A DNA stretch of 33,215 nt from Frankia nepalensis (GCF_016786325.1 NZ_JADWYU010000176.1:1-33215); one strand, 5' to 3'. Numbered from the stretch's first letter, positions 19,074 to 30,556 are shown. Notes: a model not told the origin generated them from the sequence alone. Translations and numbers: made by a program.

Positions 19074-20276
19074 CTAGAGGATCGTGAGGGGGAGGCGGCG
19101 GCGCTTGCTGTGGTCGTTGTCGATGATCGGCAGGGTGTGCGGGTCGACGGCGGCCAGCGCCGCCTCGCCGTGCCCGAGCACGCATTCCGGGTCGGGGCCG
19201 TCGAGCGGCAGGCCGGTGAAGAACTTGGCCGCCATGCAGCCGCCCTGGCAGGCGTCGTAGTGGCCGCACGAGGTGCAGGCACCCGGGTTGTCCGGCTCGC
19301 GAAGCTCGGTGAACAGGCCTGAGGACCGCCACACCTGGGCGAACCCGCCCTCGTCGAGCACGCTGCCGGCCCGGAAGTGCTCGTGCAGGGCGAACGGGCA
19401 GGCGTAGACGTCGCCCACCGGGTCGATGAGGCAGACCACCCGGCCGGCCCCGCACAGGTTCAGCCCGGGCAGCGCCTGCCCGTAGGCGGCGAGATGGAAG
19501 AACGAGTCCCCGGTGAGCACGTCCGGCCGGGCGAGCAGCCAGGAATGCAGCTCCCGCTGCTGCGCGGCGGTCGGGTGCAGCTGTGCCCACGAGTCCTGGC
19601 CGCGGCCCGACGGTCGCAGCCGGGTGACCCGCAGCTCGGCGCCGTGGTCGGCCGCCAGGGCCGCGAACGAGTCCAGCTGGGCCACGTTGTGCCGGGTGAC
19701 GACCACCGACAGCTTGAAGGCGCCGAACCCGGCGTCGGCCAGGTGTCCCATGGCCTGGCGGGCCCGCTCGTAGGAGCCGAGGCCGCGGACCGGGTCGTTG
19801 GTCATCGCGTCGGCGCCGTCGAGCGAGATCTGGATGTCGACGTAGTCCAGCGCCGCGAGCCGGCGAGCCTTCGCGGCGTCGATCATCCCACCGTTGGTGG
19901 AGAACTTCACCCCGACGCCGTGGTCGACCGAGTACTCGAGCACCTCGAAGAAGTCGGGCCTCGTCATCGGCTCGCCGCCGCCGACATTGACGTAGAAGAC
20001 CTGCATCTCGGCCAGTTGGTCGACGACCGAGCGCATCTGCGTCGTGTCGAGCTCGCGCGGGTCACGCCGCCCGGACGACGACAGGCAGTGCACGCACTGC
20101 AGGTTGCAGGCGTAGGTCCACTCCCAGGTCAGGCAGATCGGCGCGTCCAGTCCGCGCAGCAGTTCCCGCTGCAGCGACGCGCTCGCCGGCGTCGGCGCGA
20201 GTGTCGCGGCCGAGGGCGCCAGCGGTGGGGTGACGGCCGTGGGCCCGCTGGGGCGGGCCAGGTCGGTGACGCTCAC
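19074..20276 (-). CDS. mftC: MftC, mycofactocin radical SAM maturase
   Basis: MftC decarboxylates the C-terminal tyrosine of the MftA peptide and cross-links it to the preceding valine. The 400-residue product has the radical-SAM motif C-x3-C-x2-C at Cys57, Cys61 and Cys64 (YACNLQCVHC), the GGEPMTRPDFFE glycine motif and STNGG. A C-terminal SPASM region holds auxiliary cluster cysteines in CGAGRVVC, GDVYACPF, CTSCGHYDACQGGC and DPEC. GGAGG precedes GTG at 20276. The first 35 residues are Pro/Ala-rich and outside the conserved core. mftB lies 48 bases upstream and mftA beyond it, both on the same strand, which fixes the identification. Confidence 0.96.
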   Translation of the reverse strand: MSVTDLARPSGPTAVTPPLAPSAATLAPTPASASLQRELLRGLDAPICLTWEWTYACNLQCVHCLSSSGRRDPRELDTTQMRSVVDQLAEMQVFYVNVGGGEPMTRPDFFEVLEYSVDHGVGVKFSTNGGMIDAAKARRLAALDYVDIQISLDGADAMTNDPVRGLGSYERARQAMGHLADAGFGAFKLSVVVTRHNVAQLDSFAALAADHGAELRVTRLRPSGRGQDSWAQLHPTAAQQRELHSWLLARPDVLTGDSFFHLAAYGQALPGLNLCGAGRVVCLIDPVGDVYACPFALHEHFRAGSVLDEGGFAQVWRSSGLFTELREPDNPGACTSCGHYDACQGGCMAAKFFTGLPLDGPDPECVLGHGEAALAAVDPHTLPIIDNDHSKRRRLPLTIL

Positions 20277-20324
20277 AGAGGCCTCCGTCGGGCGGGAGCG
20301 GGAAACGAGCGGGTTACGGGGCGG

Positions 20325-20744
20325 TCAGCACGGCTGGACGAAGCCGGTCTCGACGAGGCGGGCCAGCGCGCGCTCCACCGCGGGTCGCTTGGCCGCTGGC
20401 ACGGCCGCCAGCGCGTCGGCGGCCGACGGCGCGTCGGCCAGCGCTCCCACGACGGCGACCAGGTCGAGGTCCCTGAGCAGCGACAGCCGGCGGGTGTCGT
20501 AGGAGTAGGCCAGCGCGCCGAACCGCTCCGGCCGTAGCGCGACCTTGGGGTGCAGCCGATACGGCAGGGCCGGGTCGAAAGCCACCCCCGACGGCCGGGC
20601 CAGCGCGTGCGCGGGCGTGGGCGCCGCGGCCGGACCCGGAGTCGGAGCCGGAATCAGAGTCGGAGGCGGAATCAGAGTCGGAGGCGGAGTCGGCACAGGC
20701 GTGGGCGCGCCTTCCGGCGCGCCCACGGATGTCGTGCTGCTCAC
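20325..20744 (-). CDS. mftB: MftB, mycofactocin RiPP chaperone (PqqD-like)
   Basis: MftB binds the MftA leader and presents it to MftC. The conserved part is FDPALPYRLHPKVALRPERFGALAYSY, then RRLSLLRDLDLVAVV and LARLVETGFVQPC, as in MftB recognition domains. GTG at 20744 starts eight bases beyond the mftA stop and gives 139 residues. About 55 N-terminal residues are Pro/Thr-rich (PPTLIP repeats) and not typical of the family, which is usually under 110 residues. A GTG just before AFDPALPY would remove them, but it lacks a clear ribosome binding site. Function of the core is confident; the start is not. Confidence 0.88.
   Translation of the reverse strand: MSSTTSVGAPEGAPTPVPTPPPTLIPPPTLIPAPTPGPAAAPTPAHALARPSGVAFDPALPYRLHPKVALRPERFGALAYSYDTRRLSLLRDLDLVAVVGALADAPSAADALAAVPAAKRPAVERALARLVETGFVQPC
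20650..20685 (-). repeat. Perfect 18-bp tandem duplication in the MftB N-terminus
   Basis: Two identical 18-bp units (20650-20667 and 20668-20685) encode the tandem hexapeptide PPTLIP on the minus strand. Related partial copies lie on both sides. Confidence 0.9.
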
Positions 20745-20751
20745 CGCGGGA

Positions 20752-20877
20752 TCAGTAGACACCGCACATGCCGTCGATGGAGACGTCCTCGACGAGCAGG
20801 TCCTCCACCACCGGCTCCACCTGGGAGCGCGCGTCATCGGCGGGCGCGATGTCCGTCGCCGGGGCCTGCGAGTCCAT
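20752..20877 (-). CDS. mftA: MftA, mycofactocin precursor peptide
   Basis: The 41-residue peptide ends VSIDGMCGVY, the invariant core end of mycofactocin precursors; the terminal Val-Tyr pair becomes the redox cofactor. The acidic leader VEPVVEDLLVEDV matches the MftB-binding region. A perfect AGGAGG lies just upstream of ATG at 20877, suggesting strong translation, as expected for a precursor. mftB follows eight bases after the stop. This small gene is easily missed by automated calling. Confidence 0.97.
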   Translation of the reverse strand: MDSQAPATDIAPADDARSQVEPVVEDLLVEDVSIDGMCGVY

Positions 20878-20946
20878 ACCGTTCCTCCTGTGTCTTCTGA
20901 GGCCAGGTGCGGGCCTGTGGATCGGGTAGCTGGGGCGGGTGCCGGG

Positions 20947-22812
20947 GTGGCGCGCCGCGCGGCCGCGGCGCTGCGGGCGCTGGGTGGTGCTCGCGCCGCC
21001 CGGCGCTTCGGCGCGCTCGGCCGGTCCGGGGCGCCCGGGGCGGGCGGCCCGGCCGCGACGAAGGACTGGCGGTCCCGGATCTTGCGGATCGGCGAGGCCG
21101 ATCCGGCAGGAACCCCGGCCACCGAGCCGGCGCCCTCGCCGTCGTCGGCCTCGTCGCCGACGTCGGTTCCCGCGCCTGGGCCGCTCCCGTTGCCAGTGTT
21201 GACCACGGTGCCGCCGCTGCCAGCTGACTTCCATGTGCAGTGTGACCCGGAAACCACCGTTCTGTCGCGCGGAAAGCTGTTGTTGGGTGGTTCGCCATTA
21301 CGTCTGCTGACGTTGTCCGCCGCCGGGAGCGCCGTGTGGGACGCGCTGCTGGCCGGCCGGCCGGTGGGCGCGGCCGGGCCGGGCGCCGGGGCACTCGCCC
21401 GCCGGCTCGTGGACGCCGGGCTCGGGCACCCGGTGCCGCCGGTGCCCTCGCCGGGCCGGGTGGCGGCGGTGACCGCCGTCCTGCCGGTGCGTGACGGCGC
21501 CGCCGGCATCGGCGCGCTCGTCACGGCGCTGGCCCGCCGCTGCGCGGAAGTGATCGTCGTCGACGACGGCTCGACCGACGGCACCGGCACGGCGGCCGCC
21601 GCCGCCGGCGCCCGGGTCCTGCGCCACGACCGTTCCCTTGGCCCGGCCGCGGCCCGGCTAGCCGGCGCGGCGGCGGCGGCCACTCCGCTCGTCCTGTTCT
21701 GCGACGCTGACGTGCGCCCGCCGGACGCCGCCTCCGGCCGGCCCGCCTCCGGCCGGCCCGCCGGCGGGAACGGCGCTGACGGCGGTGGCGACCATGGTGG
21801 TGGGGCTGGCGACGGTGGTGGAGCTGGTGGGGAGGCCGCGGGTGGCCCCGACTGGCTGGGGCTGCTCGTCGGGCACCTCGCCGACCCGGCCGTCGCCGCG
21901 GCGGCGCCCCGGGTCGCCTCGCCGGTGCCACCCGGGATCCGGCCCGGCCTGCTGGCCCGCTACGAGAGCGCCCGCTCGCCGCTGGACCTCGGGCCGCGCC
22001 CGGCGCCGGTGCGGCCGGGCGGACGGGTCAGCTACGTGCCCTCGGCCGCGCTGCTGGTCCGCCGCGAGCTGGCCGGCTTCGACCCGGCGCTGCGTTACGG
22101 CGAGGACGTCGATCTTGTGTGGCGGCTGGCCGCCGCGGGCTGGTCGGTGCGCTACGAGCCGGCCGCCGTCGTCCACCACGAGCCCCGTGCCTCCTTGCGC
22201 GGCTGGGCGCGCCAGCGGTTCGCCTACGGGTCGTCGGCCGGGCCGCTCGCCGCCCGCCACCCCGGCCCGCTGCGTCCCGCCGGCCAGGCCGCCGTCGCGG
22301 CCGTCGCGGCCCTCGCGGTCGCGGCCGCGCCCCGAGGGCCGGCCAGGCCAGTGGTGACGGGCGCGGTCGCCGCGGCCACGGCCGGCCGTAGCGCCGTCGA
22401 CGCCGTCAGGCTCGCCCGGCGCCTGGGCGCGGCTCCGGACCCGTCCCGGCTCGCCTGGCTGCTGGTCCTCGCCGGCCGCCGGTACGCCCTGGAAGCCGCC
22501 GCCGACAACGTCCGGCGCGGCTGGTGGCCGCTGCTGGCGGCGGCCGGCCCACCCGGGCGGCGGGTGTTCGCCGCGGCCGTCGTCGTCCCCGCCGCCAGGG
22601 ACTGGTGGGCTGGCCGGCCGGACGTGGGGCTCGCGCCGTACGTACTGCTGCGGATGGCCGACGACGCCGCCTACAGCGCCGGCGTCTGGTGGGGCTGCCT
22701 GCGCGCCCGCACCGCCCGTCCGCTGGCGCCGGCGAGGGCGCGCCGCCCGCCCACCGAGGCCCGCGCGCCCGCTCGCCCGGGCGGGCCGGGCCGTCGTCGC
22801 GAGCGGGCCTGA
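20947..22812 (+). CDS. mftF: MftF, mycofactocin glycosyltransferase
   Basis: MftF is the family 2 glycosyltransferase that adds glucose units to premycofactocin. An N-terminal PqqD-like segment (ADFHVQCDPETTVLSRGKLLLGG) is followed by the GT2 core: VTAVLPVRDG, EVIVVDDGSTDGTG, the metal-binding LFCDADVRP, and LRYGEDVDLVWRLAAAGW. Hydrophobic C-terminal segments suggest membrane association. A Gly-rich insertion (about residues 260-300) follows the DAD motif. The start is uncertain: GTG at 20947 gives 621 residues with an 80-residue low-complexity leader, and GTG at 20917 is possible. GTG or TTG near 21197 would begin close to the conserved region. The gene diverges from mftABC. Confidence 0.88.
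   Translation: MARRAAAALRALGGARAARRFGALGRSGAPGAGGPAATKDWRSRILRIGEADPAGTPATEPAPSPSSASSPTSVPAPGPLPLPVLTTVPPLPADFHVQCDPETTVLSRGKLLLGGSPLRLLTLSAAGSAVWDALLAGRPVGAAGPGAGALARRLVDAGLGHPVPPVPSPGRVAAVTAVLPVRDGAAGIGALVTALARRCAEVIVVDDGSTDGTGTAAAAAGARVLRHDRSLGPAAARLAGAAAAATPLVLFCDADVRPPDAASGRPASGRPAGGNGADGGGDHGGGAGDGGGAGGEAAGGPDWLGLLVGHLADPAVAAAAPRVASPVPPGIRPGLLARYESARSPLDLGPRPAPVRPGGRVSYVPSAALLVRRELAGFDPALRYGEDVDLVWRLAAAGWSVRYEPAAVVHHEPRASLRGWARQRFAYGSSAGPLAARHPGPLRPAGQAAVAAVAALAVAAAPRGPARPVVTGAVAAATAGRSAVDAVRLARRLGAAPDPSRLAWLLVLAGRRYALEAAADNVRRGWWPLLAAAGPPGRRVFAAAVVVPAARDWWAGRPDVGLAPYVLLRMADDAAYSAGVWWGCLRARTARPLAPARARRPPTEARAPARPGGPGRRRERA
21085..21105. promoter_or_regulatory. Perfect 9-bp inverted repeat between mftA and the conserved mftF region
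   Basis: CGGATCGGC (21085-21093) and GCCGATCCG (21097-21105) are separated by GAG. The length and symmetry fit an operator for a TetR-type dimer, and mycofactocin loci elsewhere carry a TetR regulator (MftR). It may instead be coding sequence if mftF starts upstream. Role is inferred. Confidence 0.4.
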
Positions 22813-22830
22813 GCGGGGCAGGGCCCCGAC

Positions 22831-22836
22831 TACGCT
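22831..22836 (+). promoter_or_regulatory. Possible -10 element for a leaderless cysteine desulfurase transcript
   Basis: TACGCT ends eight bases before the GTG at 22845, with no ribosome binding site between. This fits a leaderless actinobacterial transcript that begins at the start codon. No clear -35 is seen. Confidence 0.35.
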
Positions 22837-22844
22837 GTTGAGTC

Positions 22845-24035
22845 GTGAACTACCTTGACCACGCGGCGACGACGCCGATGCGGCCGGAGGCGCTCGCCGC
22901 GTACGCCGCGGCGCACACCGTCGCGGGCAACCCGTCGTCGCTGCATGCCGGCGGCCGCCAGGCGCGCCGGGTCGTCGAGGAGTCACGGGAGACGCTGGCC
23001 GCCGAGCTCGGCTGCCGGCCGTCAGAGCTGATCTTCACCGGCGGCGGGACGGAAAGCGACAACCTGGCCCTCAAGGGCCTGTACTGGGCCCGGCGCGCCG
23101 CCGACCCACGCCGGCGCCGCGTGCTGGTCACCGCGGTCGAGCATCACGCGGTGCTCGACCCGGCCCACTGGCTCGGGACGGCCCAGGGAGCCGTCGTCGA
23201 GCCGCTGCCGGTCGACGCGACCGGGCGCCTCGCGCCGGAGGCACTCGCCGAGGCGCTCGCGGCCGGCACCGGCGGCCCGGACGACGTCGCGGTCGTGTCG
23301 GTGATGTGGGCGAACAACGAGGTCGGCACCGTGCAGCCGGTCGCGGAGCTCGCCGAGCTGTGCCACGCCCACGGGGTGCCCTTCCACACCGACGCGGTGC
23401 AGGCGTTCGGGCAGGTGCCGCTCTCGTTCGCCGAGTCCGGCGTGGACGCGATGACGGTCACCGCCCACAAGATCGGCGGTCCGGTCGGGGTCGGCGCCCT
23501 GCTGACGCGCCGAGGCCTGGCGCTCACCCCACTCACCCACGGCGGCGGGCAGGAGCGCGACGTGCGCTCCGGGACCCTCGACACCGCCGGCGCCGCCGCC
23601 TTCGCCGCGGCCGCGGTGGCCGCGGTCCGCGCCCTGCCCACCGAAGCCGAACGGCTCGGCGCGCTGCGTGACGAGCTGGTGCGCCAGGTGGTGGCCGCGG
23701 TGCCGGCGGCTGTGCTCAACGGCGCCCCGCCGGGGCCCGGCCGGCTGCCCGGCAACGCCCACCTGAGCTTCCCCGGCTGCGAGGGCGACTCGCTGCTCAT
23801 GCTGCTGGACGCCCGCGGCATCGCCTGCTCCACCGGTTCGGCCTGCACGTCCGGGGTGGCCACGCCGTCGCACGTGCTGCTCGCGATGGGCGCGGGTGAG
23901 CAGCGGGCCCGCGGGTCGCTGCGGTTCTCGCTCGGGCACACCTCGACCGAGGCGGACGTCGCCGCGGTCGCGGCGGCGATCGGCCCGGTGGTCGAACGGG
24001 CCAGCCGCGCCGGCGAGCTCGCCGGCCTCGGGTGA
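22845..24035 (+). CDS. Cysteine desulfurase (IscS/NifS family)
   Basis: This PLP enzyme takes sulfur from cysteine as a persulfide. The 396-residue product starts [16 protein letters not shown]. It has [23 protein letters not shown], the PLP lysine in TAHKIGG (residue 209) and the catalytic cysteine in STGSACTSG (residue 334). The loop around that cysteine is full length, as in IscS-type rather than SufS-type enzymes. mnmA follows on the same strand, so the most likely role is sulfur supply for tRNA 2-thiouridine. This pairing corresponds to M. tuberculosis Rv3025c and trmU. Iron-sulfur assembly is an additional possibility. A dispersed repeat starts 22 bases after the stop. Confidence 0.94.
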   Translation: MNYLDHAATTPMRPEALAAYAAAHTVAGNPSSLHAGGRQARRVVEESRETLAAELGCRPSELIFTGGGTESDNLALKGLYWARRAADPRRRRVLVTAVEHHAVLDPAHWLGTAQGAVVEPLPVDATGRLAPEALAEALAAGTGGPDDVAVVSVMWANNEVGTVQPVAELAELCHAHGVPFHTDAVQAFGQVPLSFAESGVDAMTVTAHKIGGPVGVGALLTRRGLALTPLTHGGGQERDVRSGTLDTAGAAAFAAAAVAAVRALPTEAERLGALRDELVRQVVAAVPAAVLNGAPPGPGRLPGNAHLSFPGCEGDSLLMLLDARGIACSTGSACTSGVATPSHVLLAMGAGEQRARGSLRFSLGHTSTEADVAAVAAAIGPVVERASRAGELAGLG

Positions 24036-24056
24036 CCGGCTTCGCTGGGCCAGCCC

Positions 24057-24151
24057 TGCTCGCCGCCCTTTGGGCGGCTTCGCCGGGCGGCCGGTCAGAT
24101 GTCTGCCCAGGGGGGCGACCCCCTGGAACCCCCGATGTCGGGCTTCGCCCG
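24057..24151 (+). repeat. Dispersed intergenic element, copy A
   Basis: This stretch aligns by eye with 32697-32790 over its whole length, with mostly point changes and a few small gaps. Copy A keeps three hairpins: 7 bp with a TTT loop (24062-24078), an 8-bp perfect stem CCAGGGGG/CCCCCTGG around GCGA (24107-24126), and TCGGGC/GCCCGA. GGCTTCGC occurs four times in the surrounding 249-base gap. Confidence 0.7.
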
Positions 24152-24284
24152 ACCGGCCGGGTTGGCTAGCCTGCTTGGCGCTCGTCGGGTGGCTTCGCTG
24201 GCGCTCGCCGGAAACCGGGTTGCCGCGTCGGGCATGCTGGAAGTGGATGAGGCCGATGGGCAGGCGGCCGGGGGAGGTGGCGTG

Positions 24285-25364
24285 ATGCGGGTGCTCGCCG
24301 CGATGTCGGGCGGGGTCGACTCGGCGGTGGCCGCCGCGCGCGCCGTCGACGCCGGCCATGACGTCACCGGGATTCATCTGGCGCTGTCGCGCTCGCCGGA
24401 CGCGGAGCGTACCGGTGCTCGCGGGTGCTGCACGGTCGAGGACGCCCGCGACGCCCGCCGGGCCGCCGACGTCCTCGGCATCCCGTTCTATGTGTGGGAC
24501 CTCGCCGACCGGTTCGAGGCGGACGTCATCGAGGACTTCGTCGCCGCCTACGCGGCCGGCGCCACCCCGAACCCGTGCGTGCGCTGCAACGAGCGGATCA
24601 AGTTCGCCGCCGTGCTGGACCGCGCGCTCGCGCTCGGTTTCGACGCGGTCGTCACCGGTCACCACGCGCGCCTGTCCGCGGACGGAGTGCTGCGCCGCTC
24701 GGTGGACGCCGGCAAGGACCAGTCCTATGTGCTCGGCACGCTGCGCCCCGACCAGCTGCGCCGGGCGATGTTCCCGCTCGGCGACTCGACCAAGGCGCGG
24801 GTCCGGGCCGAGGCCGCGGCGCGTGGCCTCGCCGTCGCCGACAAGCCGGACAGCCACGACATCTGCTTCGTCCCGTCCGGCGACACCGGTGCGTGGCTGC
24901 GCGACCGGCTCGGCCCGCGCCCCGGCCCGATCGTCGATGCCGCCACCGGCGAGACCCTCGGCGAGCACGATGGCTCGTTCGCGTTCACCGTCGGCCAGCG
25001 CCGCGGCCTGCGGCTGGGCCGGCCCGCGCCCGACGGCCGCCCCCGCTACGTTCTCGACATCTCCCCGGTGACCTCGACGGTCACCGTCGGCCCGGCCGAG
25101 GCCCTCGACGTGTGGCACCTCGCCGCCGACGTCGCCGCCTGGTCTCGGGCCGAGGGCGTCGACGTGGACTGCCTCGCCCAGGTACGGGCGCACGGCGGGG
25201 CCGTTCCGGCGACCGTGACGGCCCGCGGGGGCGAGCTGCTCGTCCGCCTGCGCGAGCCGGTGCGCGGCACCGCCGCCGGCCAGGCGGTCGTCCTCTACGA
25301 CGGCGACCGCGTCCTCGGTGGCGGCCACATCCTGCGCACCTCCGCCGAGCGCGCGGCGGCCTGA
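24285..25364 (+). CDS. mnmA: MnmA/TrmU, tRNA-specific 2-thiouridylase
   Basis: MnmA thiolates C2 of the wobble uridine in Lys, Glu and Gln tRNAs, using ATP and persulfide sulfur. The 359-residue product has the PP-loop SGGVDS (residues 8-13), the cysteine in [12 protein letters not shown], the second cysteine in HDICFVP, and [15 protein letters not shown] and [16 protein letters not shown] (24271-24277) precedes the ATG at 24285; a GTG one codon upstream is possible. The adjacent cysteine desulfurase is the likely sulfur donor. Confidence 0.96.
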   Translation: MRVLAAMSGGVDSAVAAARAVDAGHDVTGIHLALSRSPDAERTGARGCCTVEDARDARRAADVLGIPFYVWDLADRFEADVIEDFVAAYAAGATPNPCVRCNERIKFAAVLDRALALGFDAVVTGHHARLSADGVLRRSVDAGKDQSYVLGTLRPDQLRRAMFPLGDSTKARVRAEAAARGLAVADKPDSHDICFVPSGDTGAWLRDRLGPRPGPIVDAATGETLGEHDGSFAFTVGQRRGLRLGRPAPDGRPRYVLDISPVTSTVTVGPAEALDVWHLAADVAAWSRAEGVDVDCLAQVRAHGGAVPATVTARGGELLVRLREPVRGTAAGQAVVLYDGDRVLGGGHILRTSAERAAA

Positions 25365-25781
25365 GCCACCAGAGCGCCAGCGCGCCAGTCGACCCGGACA
25401 TCCACGCCACCAGGGGATCCGGCCTGGTGAGGTTGGACCTCGTCAGGCCGACCGGGTCATGACCCAGGCACCAACGAAACCCACCACAGCCCATCCCACG
25501 CGCCCCTGCTCCCGGACTTGTCCGTCAGGACACGGTCTGGGAGTCGCGTTTTGGCGGACAAGTCGGGAGTGATGGTCGCCCGCGGTGGTCGGGGCCGTGG
25601 CCGGGTGGATCGGCTCCCGACCTGTCCGCCGATTCGCGCGCTGTAGCCCGGATCGGCGGACAACCCAAGAACCCACCACAGCCCATCCCGCGCGCCCCCG
25701 CTCCCGGCCTCGGGCAGCAGGGGGTGTCCGGGATCCGCGCGTTGTCGACGGCATGTCCGCTGCCTGGAATAGCTTTGATCC
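25365..25781. repeat. 417-base intergenic stretch with direct repeats and hairpins
   Basis: A 38-bp direct repeat occurs at 25478-25515 and 25670-25707, with two mismatches. Between the copies are an inverted repeat (25510-25524 with 25555-25568, containing ACTTGTCCG/CGGACAAGT) and an 11-bp perfect inverted repeat TGTCCGCCGAT/ATCGGCGGACA (25623-25633 with 25652-25662). TGTCCG or its complement recurs about six times. No gene is supported on either strand. Confidence 0.85.
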
Positions 25782-29329
<3,548 letters not shown>

Positions 29330-29344
29330 TCGGTCCCGGTAGTC

Positions 29345-29360
29345 GGCTTTCGCCGTTTTT
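29345..29360 (+). terminator. Weak terminator-like hairpin after ligA
   Basis: CGGC-TTTC-GCCG is followed by TTTTT, 15 bases after the ligA stop. The stem is only 4 bp, so efficiency would be low. Confidence 0.35.
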
Positions 29361-29377
29361 GCCCTGTCGGGAGTGGT

Positions 29378-29395
29378 ACTGTCTGAGCCGACAGT
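29378..29395. promoter_or_regulatory. Operator-like inverted repeat before the antitoxin-like gene
   Basis: ACTGTC (29378-29383) and GACAGT (29390-29395) flank six bases. It lies 27 bases upstream of ATG 29422, where an autoregulating antitoxin would be expected to bind. Confidence 0.45.
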
Positions 29396-29421
29396 GTCGT
29401 AGCTGGTAGGGGAGTCGATTG

Positions 29422-29652
29422 ATGTCGCAGCTTGCCGCTCGATCCGAGTCGCCCGAACCATGCGGTGGCGGCGAGAGGGCTTATCGTTCGCCGGCGGTGC
29501 TCAAGGGCGGTCCACGGCGGGCAGTGCCCAAGGACGAGCTTCTCGCGGCATTCGCCACCGCTCCCATCCTCGACGTGGCCGAACTGCGGGCAGACCTGGA
29601 GACGTTCCTCAACGACGACCTGCGTGACCCCTACGAGGGCACTGGGCTGTGA
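29422..29652 (+). CDS. Small acidic antitoxin-like protein, unrecognised
   Basis: A 76-residue protein with AGGGGAG (29408-29414) before ATG; TTG at 29419 is a possible start. I recognise no domain firmly. The C-terminal half (VPKDELLAAFATAPILDVAELRADLE, then LRDPYEGTG) resembles the acidic toxin-binding tail of type II antitoxins. The N-terminal half lacks a clear DNA-binding fold. The stop overlaps a GTG (GTGA at 29649), an arrangement typical of antitoxin-toxin pairs. Codon use is less GC-biased than in ligA, suggesting transfer. Function is inferred. Confidence 0.55.
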   Translation: MSQLAARSESPEPCGGGERAYRSPAVLKGGPRRAVPKDELLAAFATAPILDVAELRADLETFLNDDLRDPYEGTGL

Positions 29653-29693
29653 CGTCGCGCGGTGCCGCACTCGTTGATTCCACCCTTCTTCGG
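29649..29693 (+). pseudogene. Possible remnant of a PIN-domain toxin N-terminus
   Basis: GTG at 29649 begins SRGAALVDSTLLR. This resembles the first strand of VapC toxins, where an aspartate is followed by Ser/Thr (xxDTSxLI). After about 15 codons the frame turns into Arg/Gly-rich sequence with no toxin features and runs into the next gene. The match is short, so this is tentative. Confidence 0.25.
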
Positions 29694-29849
29694 TCTCCGG
29701 GCCAGGTCGGACAATCCTCCCGCTGTCCGGTGCGGACGGTAGGGCGTCGCACCCGAGGTGGCGGACCAGTCGTGGAGCGTGACGAGATGCCGGAGAGGGC
29801 AAGGGCCGCTCGACGGCGTTTTCCGCCCCGTGGAGGCCATGATGCAGGT

Positions 29850-30554
29850 GTGGCTGTCACTGTGCTGGATCGGGAGCTCTACTCGATGGGCGAGGCGGCG
29901 CACCTTCTGTCGGTGAAGCCGGCGCGGCTGCGCGCATGGGTCGACGGCTACACGCGCGGCCAGACTCACTACGAGCCGGTGATCCGGTCCGAGCGGACCG
30001 GGAGCGAGTTGCTCACCTGGGGTGAGTTCGTCGAGGCTGGATATCTGCGGGAGTACCGCGTGCATGGAGTCTCCCTACAGAAGATGCGCGTGGTCGTGCA
30101 ACGCCTGCGGGAGCGGTTCGGTGTGCCGTATCCGCTCGCGCACGCCCGGCCTTATGTGTTCCAGCGGGACATTGTGCTCGAGGTTCAGGAGGAGCTCGGC
30201 CTCGACAGTGGCCTCGTCATGGTGCGGCGAGTGCGCGACGGACAGCTGGTGCTCGCCCAGAAGGCCCAGGACTTCTTCGGAAAGGTCGAGTTCGCCGCCG
30301 GTGCCGGTACCGCCGATGATGATGAGGCGGTGCGGCTTCGCCCGGACTCGTCGGCGCCGCAGGTCGTGCTCGATCCGCTGCGTGGCCTCGGTTCCCCGGT
30401 CGTACGCAACACCAGGACGGCCAACCTGTATGAGTTGTGGTCCGCGGGTGAGTCGATCGCAGAGATCGCCGAGGCCTACGAGCTGCCCAACGGCGACGTC
30501 GAGGCGGCGGTCCGTTATGAGAGCCGCCTCCGGGATCAGGAGGCCGTAGCCTGA
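29850..30554 (+). CDS. VapB45-like antitoxin (helix-turn-helix plus DUF433)
   Basis: The 234-residue protein has an N-terminal MerR-like segment (YSMGEAAHLLSVKPARLRAWVDG, about residues 10-33). A middle part follows (WGEFVEAGYLREYRVHGVSLQKMRVVVQRLRERF). The C-terminal region is DUF433-type (VLDPLRGLGSPVVRNTR, then LYELWSAGESIAEIAEAYELPNGDVEAAVRYE, about residues 172-227). Together with the PIN-like gene two bases downstream it matches the VapB45-VapC45 layout of M. tuberculosis Rv2018-Rv2019. GTG at 29850 with GGAGG at 29832 fits the known length. The frame is open back to 29649, so a 301-residue product is formally possible. It probably neutralises the toxin and represses the operon. Confidence 0.78.
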   Translation: MAVTVLDRELYSMGEAAHLLSVKPARLRAWVDGYTRGQTHYEPVIRSERTGSELLTWGEFVEAGYLREYRVHGVSLQKMRVVVQRLRERFGVPYPLAHARPYVFQRDIVLEVQEELGLDSGLVMVRRVRDGQLVLAQKAQDFFGKVEFAAGAGTADDDEAVRLRPDSSAPQVVLDPLRGLGSPVVRNTRTANLYELWSAGESIAEIAEAYELPNGDVEAAVRYESRLRDQEAVA

Positions 30555-30556
30555 TC

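Noticed and set aside
24099-24284. Upstream extension of mnmA by 62 codons
   Set aside because: The added residues come from the repeat element and lack similarity to MnmA. The ATG at 24285 has a good ribosome binding site and yields the normal length.
23022-25328. Long minus-strand open frame opposite the cysteine desulfurase and mnmA genes
   Set aside because: It spans two well-supported plus-strand genes and has no recognisable domain.
29649-30554. A single 301-codon gene covering the VapB45-like antitoxin
   Set aside because: The first 67 codons have no family similarity, while GTG at 29850 has a ribosome binding site and gives the expected length. It remains formally possible.
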